64,000 nt of DNA from Trebouxia sp. TZW2008 (Eukaryota; Chlorophyta; Trebouxiophyceae; Trebouxiales; Trebouxiaceae): NCBI GenBank assembly GCA_002118135.1, contig BDIU01000358.1:248001-312000 (forward strand). Direction: 5' to 3'. Numbering within the stretch: position 1 is the first letter of the stretch; every line of letters begins with the position of its first letter. The notes under the pieces are model-generated. The model was not told the DNA's origin and made no database searches. It saw only the letters and a program-made list of their open reading frames with translations. Of this stretch, positions 34,401 through 43,944 are shown piece by piece. The position numbers and the translations under genes are program-made.

Positions 34401-37400
34401 CTATTGTGGCATCTGCTTTGCAGCCTGCAAGCTGCTTCACAGTGGGGAGACAATGTCATGCACGGACTCTATCAACCTGTAGTGAATCAGTGGCTGTGAT
34501 TTTATGTCAGGCAGGGGTGATAGTGCATGAGGGGGCTCGCTGTTTGTACAAAAGACTATGTCTACCAAGGTTGCCATGTCTCAACTTGCTCAGCTTGATC
34601 GCGAAGGCACTCAAATCCATCAGTCTTATCACTCGTCTTTGACAACATAATTGATCATGCAGGTTTGGGTCTTCAAATATTGCAGCAACTTGGAGGCATC
34701 AACACTGTCATGGTAAGCACCCACATACTTGTGCATGCAGTTTGATGCCTGATCTGCACAGCTTGATACTTGCATGCTGTTTCGTTAAAGTCATGAGTCT
34801 TCAACCTGTGCATGTGGGACATGCAATGGCTCTTGGAAAAAGCACGAGCATGAACAGAAAATCTGTCAGAAGTGATGCGAATCATTGCTCTAGCGCAATC
34901 CTGCTGCACTCATGTGCAAACCAAGCAGGAAACATCATGTCAGCAGCATTGCATACAATGCAAGCCAACATCCAGCTGGCATTTGCGCACCAGCTCCCTA
35001 CTATCAGTGCTGTTGGTCCATGCCAGATTCAACTTTAACTCACATCAAATTGCTGTTGAGCTGCAGCACTGCAGAACCCTCGATGCACTTGATGCATGCA
35101 GTACTACATGCCAGCAATGCTGGAGCTAGCTGGTTTCAGAGACAATAGGCAAGCGCTCTTGGTTGCCATGCTGCCTGCTGCTGTTAACTCTGTGGGCACC
35201 CTGGCTGGCATTTGACAGGTTGACAGATATGGAAACAGGAACATGGACTCAAAGAACGCATTGCAGAGCCCTTGATGCTTTGTTTTGCATGCAGTATTAC
35301 ACACCAGCAATACTGGAGCTGGCTGGCTTCAGAGACAACAGACAAGCTCTATTGATAGCCATGCTACCTGCTGCTGTCAACTCCTTGGGCACTTTAGTTG
35401 GCATGTGGCAGATTGACAAGTGCGGACGCAGGCAAGTAATCTAGACTCCTGATTTTTGTGCTTGTATTGTTGTGTCCAGTCCTGCTTTATGTGCTTGTGT
35501 TGCCATGTCAAGAATGCAACCAGGCGCCAAGCATTAGCAAGCACTCATCTGTGCACATTTGAGTGGCAAGGTGGCAAGCCAAACATTGCAAGCTGCTTTG
35601 CTTGCGTTTGTACAGCATGCCATTGTTGCTTTCAGACTTGTATTGCGTAGCCTCTCACATCATCACTGCTGCAAAGATGCGTGAGCATGGTGTTGTATAC
35701 AGAAGGGACAGCGTCAGCTTTGTTCATCTCACAATGCACTGCGCACATCTAGCACATGTGCTAGGCAGCATAAAGATCATGAATATTGATGTGATCGTTA
35801 CCGCAACGTACGCTGGTTCAGGAAGCTACTGCTAGGCAGCATGGCATGTGTGGGTGCTGCACTGAGCTTGCTAGGGCATGCCTTTGACTTGGCAGAAGGC
35901 CATCCAGAGTCAGCTGTGTCTTGAATTACGCTGTGGATGCAATGCACTGTCTGTCGATCTCATACTGTTACTCCAATGCAATTTCTGGTGTGTCAGGAAG
36001 CTACTGCTAGGCAGCATGGCAGGTGTGGTTGCTGCCCTTACTCTGCTGGGTTACGCCTTTCATTTAGCAGAAGGCGATTCTCCCAGAGTCAACCCTGGGG
36101 CTATGTCAACCTGCCCAGCCCCTGATTGCAGCACCTGCCTTCATCAGGTATGTGCTTCAGCCAAACGTTTACAGTTTCCCTGCAACAGGAAAAGTCTGGA
36201 CTTCCAGTCCATCTGTCTCCCTCTGACTCGGCCATTTTCTCATCTTTTGCAGCACATTGTGATGCAGCAATAAGGCAGCATGTGAATCATTTCTTGTTGT
36301 TCTTGGTATTTTTGCTTGGGGCGAGCTGCAACTGCCCTGCCCCGTCTGGAAGCAGCAATTCTCCCCTGTATTCAGGGCTGAATACAAATGCCCTGCCCTG
36401 TCTTGGAGCTGCCATTTGTTACTGCAGTCAGCGCTGGATGCAGCGCCCTGCCCTGCACTGTCCTAAAGCATCCATTGGCCCCTGCAGTCAGGGCTGGATG
36501 CAACTGCCCTGCCCTGTCCTGCAGCAGCTACATGTCCCTGCAATCAGGGCTAATTGCAGCTGCCCTGCCCTGTGTTGGAGCAGACAGTTGTTCCTGCACT
36601 CAGGGCTGGATGCAGCTGCCCTGTCCTGCCTTGCACTGTCCTCAAGCAGCCACTGGCCCCTGCAGTTGAGGCCAAATGCAGCTGCTGTGCTCATAAAGGT
36701 TATAGAAACCCAATGAACAGCGCCCACTAGCAGCATACTGTATCACACCCCTACTGATTCAGCTTAGCATAAATCAAGGTAGGCTTGCAATGTTTACCCA
36801 TGCTTTGCAAGCTGCAGGCCTGCATTTTGTGTAGCTCAAGAACAGACCTCACAACGTCAGGCATCTGCACTTTAGTATAAACCAAGTACAGACCAGCAGC
36901 AAGAGCTTTTTGAAGATACACTGTAGACTTGCAACGGTCTGAACACGATTTAAATTGAGCTTTGGCAAGCTGCAGGCGTGCACTTTCTGTAGCTCAACAC
37001 CAGACCTCATGGCGTCAGGCATCTGCACTTCAGTATAAGCCTAGCACAGAAAAGCAGCAAAAGCTCTCTCAAGGTACACTGTAGACTTGCAATGATTTGA
37101 AGACGGTCTGGACATTGTGATTTGCAACCTGCAGACATGCACTTTCTGCGGGTCATCAACAGCTACGCCCTAACACTATCTGCTGTCCCACCCTCACTGA
37201 CGCAGGCTTGCAATGCTGAAAGATGCTGTGCAAGCTGCAGGCATGCACATTTTGTTGGTAAACAACACACCTCATGACGCCAGGCATCTGCATCCCAATA
37301 TGAAGCCAGTACGGACAGACAGTGAAGGCTCTAAAAAGAGCCCTTTGAACTGACAATAGTCCAAAGATGGTTTGAAAAGCATGAACTGCAATTTGCAGGC

Positions 37401-39051
37401 GTGTACATTCTGTGGCTCAACAACAGATCTTATGGCACCAGGCATATGCATCACAGCAGGAGAAGATGAGTGTCCCATCAGCAGGGATCCCAGCCATCAA
37501 CAGCTACATCCCTACACTAGCGGCTGCCCTAGTCACTATAACGCCCTTATCATTGGAAGCCTGATGCTGTATCTAGCAGCGTTCTCACCAGGCATGGGTC
37601 CTGTGCCTTGGGCTGTCAATGCTGAGATCTACCCTGCACAGGTGACAAATGCTACTTTGCTGTGCTTTGACAACTGCAGCTGTTCAGCAGGAACTGCTCT
37701 ATGAACACAATGCCTGTATCATTGGCAGCCTGATCCTGTACCTAGCAGCGCTCTTACCAGGCATGGGTCCTGTATCTTGCGATGCCAATGCTGCAATCTA
37801 CCCTGCACAGGCACGGCTCTGCTGTGCTTTGGTCGCTGCAAGCAAAGTCTGTGCATCAGTAGTCGCACCATGTGTCACAAAGTCCTGATTACTGGTAGCC
37901 TGATGCTGTAGCTAGCAGCATTCTCGCCAGGGATGGGTCCTGTGCCTTGGGCTGTCAATGCTGAGATCTACCCTGCACAGGTGACAAATGCTACTTTGCT
38001 GTGCTTTGACAAGTGCAGCTGTTAAGCAGGAACTGCCCTATGAACACGATGCCGGTATCATTGGCAGCCTGATGCTGTACCTAACAGCGTTCTCACCACG
38101 CATGGGTCCTGTGCCGTGGGCTGTCAATGCTGTCATATGTTCTGCACAGGTCTGGTTTTACTGTGCTTTGATAGCTGCAAGCCAAGTCTGTGCAGCAGTG
38201 TTCCCACCATCTGCTATAATGCCTTGACTGTTGGTAGCCTGATGCTGTACCTGGCAGCTTTCTCACCAGGCATGAGTCCTGTGCCTTGGGCTGTCAATGC
38301 CGACCCCGCACAGCCAAGGTGCGCCTATGCTCTTCCCAGCACATCTTGTATGTGAAGCAGTGAATGTCACTGTCACCACAATACTCACCAATGACAACCT
38401 CACGCATGTGCAATCTGCAGCACACAACAGTGTGTCCTTGGTCGTCTCTGTACATGTCAAGGGAAGACTGACATGATGGCAGCAATTCTGGATTGCCTTT
38501 GTGTTTTGCAGTTGAGAGGTCGAGGAGGTGCAGCAGCAGCCACTTGCAACTGGATCACAATTCTGTTCTGTTTTGATTGCAATTTCAGCTCGCAAATCTG
38601 ATTTTGCAGTTGAGAGGTCTAGGAGGCGGGGCAGCAGCCACTTGCAATTGGATCACAAACGCAGTTGTCAGCCAGACCTTCCTAAGCTTGGTTCAGCATA
38701 TGGGGGGGTCAGGAACCTTCTGGCTGTATGCTGTGATTGCTTTGGCAGGAGCTGTTTGGGTGTACTTTGCCCTTCCTGAGACAACAGGTAGGACGATGCT
38801 TTGACATCAGCAATACAATACTTGCCGCGACAATCACTGAAACTGTATGCTCCTTTAGACGACTGATATTGAGTGCACTTGAGTTTCTGCTGTGTCGTGG
38901 CTAGCCATCCTTAATGCCTGTCAAGTTGCTTTTGTGTTGAATTGCTGTAGGGCTGACACTGGAGGAAGTGCAGCAGCTCTTCAGTGCAAAGCATGATCAG
39001 ACAAGTTCTTTCCAACCTCATGATCATGACCCAGACCCTGAAGCGGGATGA
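31483..39051 (+). CDS. INT: H+/myo-inositol-type MFS sugar transporter
   Basis: Thirteen exons: 31483-31771, 31832-31925, 32155-32257, 32375-32456, 32909-33092, 33479-33553, 33901-34079, 34663-34712, 35295-35431, 35997-36147, 37399-37641, 38610-38787, 38951-39051. Phases agree throughout, giving 621 residues. Family landmarks in order: [16 protein letters not shown] (helix 1), [20 protein letters not shown] and the DRLGRKE loop, [55 protein letters not shown], a Cys-rich extracellular loop typical of plant INT transporters ([21 protein letters not shown]), [35 protein letters not shown] and [15 protein letters not shown]. It probably imports inositol or a related polyol with protons at the plasma membrane or tonoplast. 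Intron 9 uses a GC donor. Confidence 0.92.
32281..32350 (+). mobile_element. Dispersed repeat family 2 copy
   Basis: CATGCTCAAGACAAGCTGGC, CTGGCAAGACAAGACTTTGG and CCGCACACGCCCAGCA match the copies at 44383 and 57670. It lies in intron 3 of the transporter. Confidence 0.45.
33757..34250 (+). repeat. Copies of transporter exon 7
   Basis: A first copy (about 33757-33870) has the CAG acceptor and WLAS start, then a short length change in the GGGCAG repeats shifts the frame to a TGA. The working exon is 33901-34079. A third fragment (about 34195-34247) repeats only its end, CTGCTGCAGTTGCCTG to TGCAATCAG, with a GTAAGCC donor in the same phase. Confidence 0.8.
35102..35220 (+). repeat. Disabled copy of transporter exon 9
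   Basis: It has the acceptor and phase of exon 9 and encodes [20 protein letters not shown] to GTLAGI, then an in-frame TGA (35213-35215) where the true exon has TGG. If spliced in, it would truncate the protein. Confidence 0.8.
35432..35996 (+). other. GC-AG intron of the transporter gene
   Basis: The donor reads AG/GCAAGTAA, the classic strong consensus for GC donors. Only this position keeps the frame (CGC AG + G AAG gives GRRKLLL, the expected MFS loop). Using the GT three bases downstream would shift the frame. Confidence 0.8.
35822..35925 (+). repeat. Disabled copy of transporter exon 10
   Basis: It starts after a CAG acceptor with [20 protein letters not shown] and runs to SAVS, then TGA. 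The phase is the same as the working exon at 35997. It would be a poison exon if used. Confidence 0.8.
36320..36690 (+). repeat. About 60-bp tandem repeat in transporter intron 10
   Basis: Roughly six diverged units share CTGCAGTCAGGGCTGGATGC and AACTGCCCTGCCCTGTCCTG. The repeat shows no match to the flanking exons. Confidence 0.75.
36816..37398 (+). repeat. Four decayed copies of the start of transporter exon 11
   Basis: GCAGGCNTGCANTTTNTGT-like starts occur near 36826, 36970, 37132 and 37237 before the true exon (37399). Three of the four also keep CTCA(A/T)GNCGNCAGGCATCTGCA. The third copy is fused to a piece from deeper in the exon (CATCAACAGCTACGCCC...), so it arose by a different breakpoint. 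Confidence 0.75.
37642..38330 (+). repeat. Four further copies of the 3' part of transporter exon 11
   Basis: The segment encoding [20 protein letters not shown] and [11 protein letters not shown] with its donor recurs near 37716, 37896, 38058 and 38229, about 165-180 bp apart. Copies carry stops (CTGTAGCTAGC at about 37905) or lost donors. The exon at 37399-37641 is the one in phase with its neighbours. Confidence 0.85.
38512..38590 (+). repeat. Copy of the start of transporter exon 12
   Basis: CAG followed by TTGAGAGGTCGAGGAGGTGC and GCCACTTGCAACTGGATCAC repeats the true exon start at 38610 (TTGAGAGGTCTAGGAGGCGG). It loses similarity after about 60 bp. Confidence 0.75.
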
Positions 39052-39725
39052 GCATCGTTTGAGTGCGCTGACGTACAGAAATCAGCAACGTGGCAATCAC
39101 ATCATCATGCTTCCCTAACCACCGAGCTTGTACTCATCAAACGCACGTGTGGTTTCAGCAATGCATCAAGACATATGATCAGGCCCCAGGCTTAGGACAC
39201 ATATGATGCACATGATTCAACATGTTTCTAATACGCATGGATGCATGCATGCAACACAGATGCAGCTGAATCCTCCCTTCTGAGTATTGTTGATGTGAAA
39301 CAATTAAAGGCGTCTGGCAGCAAATTTACATGCGCCAGGCTGAGAACTTGCTGTAAACAAGTTGATGAGCATAACGTCATTGACAACCCGGAATGGCTGG
39401 CAATTGACAGGGCGTCCTGTTGTCTCGAAAGTTTTGCTAACACCGCTGCCACTGAAACAACAGGACTAGATCTCACTTGAAAGCTGGACAATACAGCACA
39501 CAAACACACACATACTATTGTACATGTTCAACAAACACTTGCAAAACTGCGGAAAACAAGCTTTGCCCTTTCCAACCAGACAGAGACCCAAGCACAGCAG
39601 TGAACACAATGTCTGAGCACACACAAAATAGTTCTGAAGGAACTTGCAAAACTTGTTGCAGACACTAGCTGATCAGACTGGAGTGACAGCTCTTTGAGGC
39701 ATGGAACAAGTCCATGCTCAAAGTG
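39052..39725. other. Convergent intergenic region
   Basis: It lies between the stop codons of the transporter (+) and the BED-finger gene (-). No feature was recognised. Confidence 0.5.
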
Positions 39726-40536
39726 TTACGCTACTGAGCCTATGCCAACTTTGGCACAGACTGTCTCGAAGTATTGCAGCATGGCCGCTTGCATGGCTGG
39801 ATCTTGTATTGCAGACTGATGCAGCATCACTAAACGGTCATACTCTGACTCGACTCTGTCTGCTGGTAGTTCTGTTACCCAGCCAGAGAACACTGCCCAT
39901 AGCTCAGGTCTGTTTGCTTGCGTCAGAAATTTGAGAGCAATCTCATTCATTTCCCGCCTTAGCCCTCTGCCAGCTGTGGGTACCACACGGCCACCTGCAG
40001 ATCAATATGTATGGCATAAAGCAGACTTGCAGCAACCTTCGTAAGCTGTGAATCCTGTGGCACTCCTTTTCAAGCAAACTGGATGCTCAACACAAAGCTG
40101 CGCAGCTTGAAGCCCCACCTGAACCCCCAGGTTCTCGCTCAGACTTAGGTCTGCGTGGTGTTGGATGCAAGCTGCCACCCGCCAAAATAGACTGAACCTC
40201 GGGGTCTGTTGACAGGCGGGCGTCCTCGCTTTGCAAGTACTGGCATTCCTTTTTGTTTAGCAGATGCTCCTTTTGTCGTGTCGGGTTCAAGATTGAACGG
40301 ACTTTGTGACAGTACCGACAAGTCGCTTGCTTTTCTGCGTTTTCTGGTCTGTGTTCAAAGGCCTCCTTGACCCAACGTTTGCTGTGTCTGTTGGTGTTCT
40401 TCTGAACCTCCCCAAGAGGTGTACCGATATCGCTTCCCGACAACTCTCTCGTTGATATCGGCCTGGTGTCAAGAGAGGCTGACATCTCAGGTTCAAGCAC
40501 CTCGTGGTGCCCGTGGGGCAGCAGACGAGACTGCAT
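39726..40536 (-). CDS. Small BED-zinc-finger-like protein
   Basis: Two exons on the minus strand, 40536-40119 and 39994-39726, joined in phase 1, giving 228 residues. The middle of exon 1 reads HSKRWVKEAFEH, then CRYCHKVRSILNPTRQKEHL and NKKEC. This is a C-x2-C...H-x6-C arrangement with an upstream Trp and Phe, like BED fingers common in hAT-type transposases and in genes derived from them. The His-to-Cys spacing is slightly longer than usual. Exon 2 is helical (LRREMNEIALKFLTQA, DRVESEYDRLVMLHQS) with no transposase catalytic core. It may be a small DNA-binding protein, possibly domesticated from a transposon (inference). Confidence 0.6.
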
Positions 40537-41210
40537 GCCCCCGGGCCCAGCAGAGGTCGCCGGCGCGTGTAGGAACGCCGTGGCGAACGTTGCAGCGGAA
40601 CAAGTCAGCCGTTTAGACCTTGCTTTGAACTGTCGCAGCTATTTACACAAAGTAACCTGCTGTGACGCGAAAACGTCAAAATGCAAAACAGCGTTGCGTA
40701 ACTTGGCAAAGCAACGGTGGGAGATACCGCTGCAGTACTTAAAGCAGTATTGATTGTACTGTAGTTTACGCGGTACCAAAATTCAGTCCGCGTCACCATC
40801 TGTTACCTGTAGTTTGACTTCAGATTCCGTCAATGGCTCAAAAAGTCAACGATGCCACAGGAGGCATCACAGGGAGCAACGCCATTACACAGACAGTACA
40901 AATAGATAGTGCTTGCTTTCAGCAGCACGAGCGCCCGAGAGCGTCTCGCTGCCATCATGCAACACCTCTCTGACTCTATATTTGGCAATTGTGGCGGGCA
41001 TCGAGTACTAGTGGCACATTGACGAAGCTGTTCATGTTGATGCTATGCAGAACATGTGTATGATCATACGTATACGGTAGTGGAAGTGTGACGCATTGCT
41101 ATCTATGCAGCTGACAGTGTTTACACTTGCCAATGCAGTGCATGCATACGGCAGCATTGTGTTGAAGCAGGCTTGCAGCTTGAGATTTGAGTAATATTGC
41201 CGGCATCTTG
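40537..41210. other. Upstream region of the BED-finger gene and 3' flank of GSTT
   Basis: No coding exon is supported. A TGTAA-type signal (TGTAAAC on the minus strand, about 41118-41124) lies about 90 bp after the GSTT stop and could be its polyadenylation signal. Confidence 0.4.
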
Positions 41211-43027
41211 TTAAAGCTTAGACTGTGATGCTTTCAGCTTTCGCTCTTTGCCTCGCTGTACAACTTTATGCAAGAAAGCTGTGACGTTTTCATGGTGTGG
41301 GTGTGTAGCTTTGCGCACATCTGCCATCCATCTTTGCACTTTTGGAAAAGGCTCAAGCAACTCTCGCATGCCAGGTCCCTGCAGTAGTCGAGCCTGTGAA
41401 CTGTATGCATGCTTAACAAAAGAAAAGAAAAGAAAAAAGACAAGTGTGCGCCGTTAGGTGTCACAGCAGGAGCCTCTGCTTAACGAGGCAGCCCAAGATT
41501 CATGGCAAATGAAGTCAAGACAGAAGCTGTCACTGCCTCTGATGTGATCCACGAACAAGCACAATAAAACCAAATTTGGGCTGTGCATATGCAGGTGAAC
41601 TCACAGTATGCAGCAAGCTAGATGCACAGACCACATGGGTCAAAGCATGTGATCCTGGCATGTACCACTTTGCAGACTATATGCTATGATACACACAGCA
41701 TGTAAGCAGCATACATACCCGCAACAATAGCAAATTGTTAGTGGTCAGTCTTGTAAACACATGGGATCCTGTAAATCTTATGAACAAATGGGTCAAGAAG
41801 TGTGATACCTGTTCTGTTCCGTCAAGAAGGCCAAGCTGATCCAGCTCGCAACAATGTAGCAAGTCAGCAATGCTGATGCGGTCTCCTGCCAGGAAAGGTG
41901 ATTTGGCCAGCCAGTACTGCTCCAGGGTCTGCAACAAGTATGTGTAAGAACATCATTCCAAGCTGTCCAATGTCTGCCTTCAGTAGACATCAGGGGTTTT
42001 CCTTGAAGGTGCAAGTTGAGTGAGGTACATGCATGTCAAGTACCCAAGAAAGATGACTTTGAACTTGCTCTGTGCAATGTGATGCATCAACTTCGCCTCA
42101 TGAGCTGATCTGCTTGTTGCAATACCCGAGTCACAAGTCTTGACATTCAGACATGCAGACATGTCTATCACCTTGCCTGATCACAGAAGAGCACGATGTA
42201 GCAAAAACTGATGCATGTACAGGTGTAATCTTGTGCACTGCACGCCTGCATGTCCTTACGGCAGCGATACATAAGACAGGAACAGCTCACCTTGAGGGTG
42301 GTCTGCATTCCAGCTTGGAAATGCTGAGCTTGCTTTTCGCTGACAGGAGCTTTTAAGTTCTTGCCTATGACACGGTGCCATGTCAAGCCAGCTGCATTCA
42401 TGCGCGTATTTCCATGGTACCAATCAAGTGCTGAGTTGACCTTGGCACGATGTCTGATGTCACCTGCAAGCATGGATAACAATAGTCCATGGGGCTGCTG
42501 TCGGGAGCTGAACAGCAGAGGCATGCTTGCGCCAATGCACGAGAATGACAGGCACGTGCGAAAGCAGCAATTTCGCAAAGTTCAGCATGCTTTGGCTGGA
42601 TCTGCAAAGCATGCCTTACGCGGGTACCAGTGGTCAGAGACGCTGTGAGACTCTGCCAAGTACCGCAATATAGATGCACACTCCGGCAGGACAAAATCTC
42701 CATCCTGCAGGACAGCATAAAATGTTGACGCATAGCTTGACACTGCAAGCTTGCCTGGAAGGGTCTGCTTTGCCAGAAACTTTACTTGAAGGCATGGCAA
42801 CTTGCCCAGCGGATTGATGTCTCGGTACTCCTGACTGCGTGTGCCCCCCTTGGCGATGTCAACACGATGCTCTTGTGCCTCGATGCCGTTCACCCTGCCA
42901 GTCATGCATCGGGCAAGATTAAGGCTTAGTCCGGTCTGCTGTATCACTGAATACAATCATCAGCTGACCTGCAGAATATAATGCATGCCCTTGATGGCTG
43001 CGACATCATGTCTATGTACAACGTCAT
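41211..43027 (-). CDS. GSTT: Theta-class glutathione S-transferase with peroxisomal SKL end
   Basis: Six exons on the minus strand: 43027-42969, 42894-42786, 42704-42620, 42463-42291, 41928-41809, 41378-41211. All phases match, giving 237 residues. It conjugates glutathione to electrophiles or reduces hydroperoxides. The N-terminal thioredoxin fold starts MTLYIDMMSQPSRACIIFCR; Ser9 is in the position of the theta-class catalytic Ser. It continues with RDINPLGKLPCLQDGDFVLP and ECASILRYLAESHSVSDHWY. The helical domain has LDWYHGNTRMNAAGLTWH and FLAGDRISIADLL. The chain ends KASQSKL, a canonical PTS1, as in plant GSTTs, so it should be peroxisomal. This gene's introns are unusually free of exon copies. 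Confidence 0.94.
41416..41500 (+). repeat. Dispersed repeat family 3, copy 1
   Basis: An A-rich run (AAAAGAAAAG units) is followed by GTGTGCGCCGTTAGGTGTCA, CAGCAGGAGCCTCTG and GAGGCAGCCC. It is matched at about 50118-50180 (CTGTGCCGTTGGGCATCATA, GCAGGAGCATCTG, AAGGCAGCCC). The element type is unknown. It lies in the 3'-most GSTT intron. Confidence 0.5.
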
Positions 43028-43944
43028 GACGCCGCTGAGCGATCTGCACTACTTGCCGACGTGCTTGCCACAGAGTCGAAAAGAAGACACAGACGTAATT
43101 AAGAGTGCTCGATTGGTATGTCAACAAGACTGTCGTGCGAATGATCGCTTAGGCAGTGTCTGTGACAAGCAGTGCGTTGCTGAGCTGCAAAGCTGCATGC
43201 ACAGCTGATGAATTGCCGCTGCTATCCCTGCGGCGGGCCATGCTGTGCGTGACATGCTTTTGAGTTTCCTTATAATACCAGCCTTGATTGACAAGCAAAC
43301 TTAGACGACACCGCTCGCGCGTGAGCTGTCAGCCGCCTCGCAGCTTGAGTTACGGACTTGTAGCTATGCTGAGTGCCTTTGGCTGACAAAGCAGTCTGCA
43401 GGATCCTTGGGAGGTGCATCAGCAGAACGTTCTCAATTTCTGACATGAGCATAAATGCATTTGCTTTTAATTGCACAGAGAGTTGTACGCTCCTGCCGTT
43501 TGCCGATTCTCGCTTGCTGTTGGGAGCAGGCAATATTCGCACATGCAAGCATGACATTAATGGCCATATTACAGAATTGTGCATAGCTTTGACAATGTCC
43601 TGGTGTTACAAAGCGCAAGTGGGATGAAAGCATTGCTAGCTAGATGGCGAGGTGCTAATTCCTCACACTGCTAAACCTAGGACAGGCCTGTAAGCCTGGT
43701 GTGAACTGTGCAAAAGAAGTTGCAAGCATTGACAGCACTTGCTTCTGCAACAAAGTATGCTCAACGGCTTTCTGGCAAACACACTGCATGCTTGCAAGGA
43801 ACCACTATGAATGTCCCAAACAGACTGTCAGATCTTCATGAAAGCTCCTTGGGGGCGCCAGCGGGATCAACGGCTGATGGGTTAACCCCAGACTGGGGGC
43901 TTGCTTGGCTGTTGTGGACGAAACCAAGCTTCCATGCTCATGTA
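43028..43944. other. Intergenic region between GSTT and the M14 peptidase
   Basis: No exon supported. It holds the GSTT promoter and the 3' flank of the peptidase gene. Confidence 0.5.
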
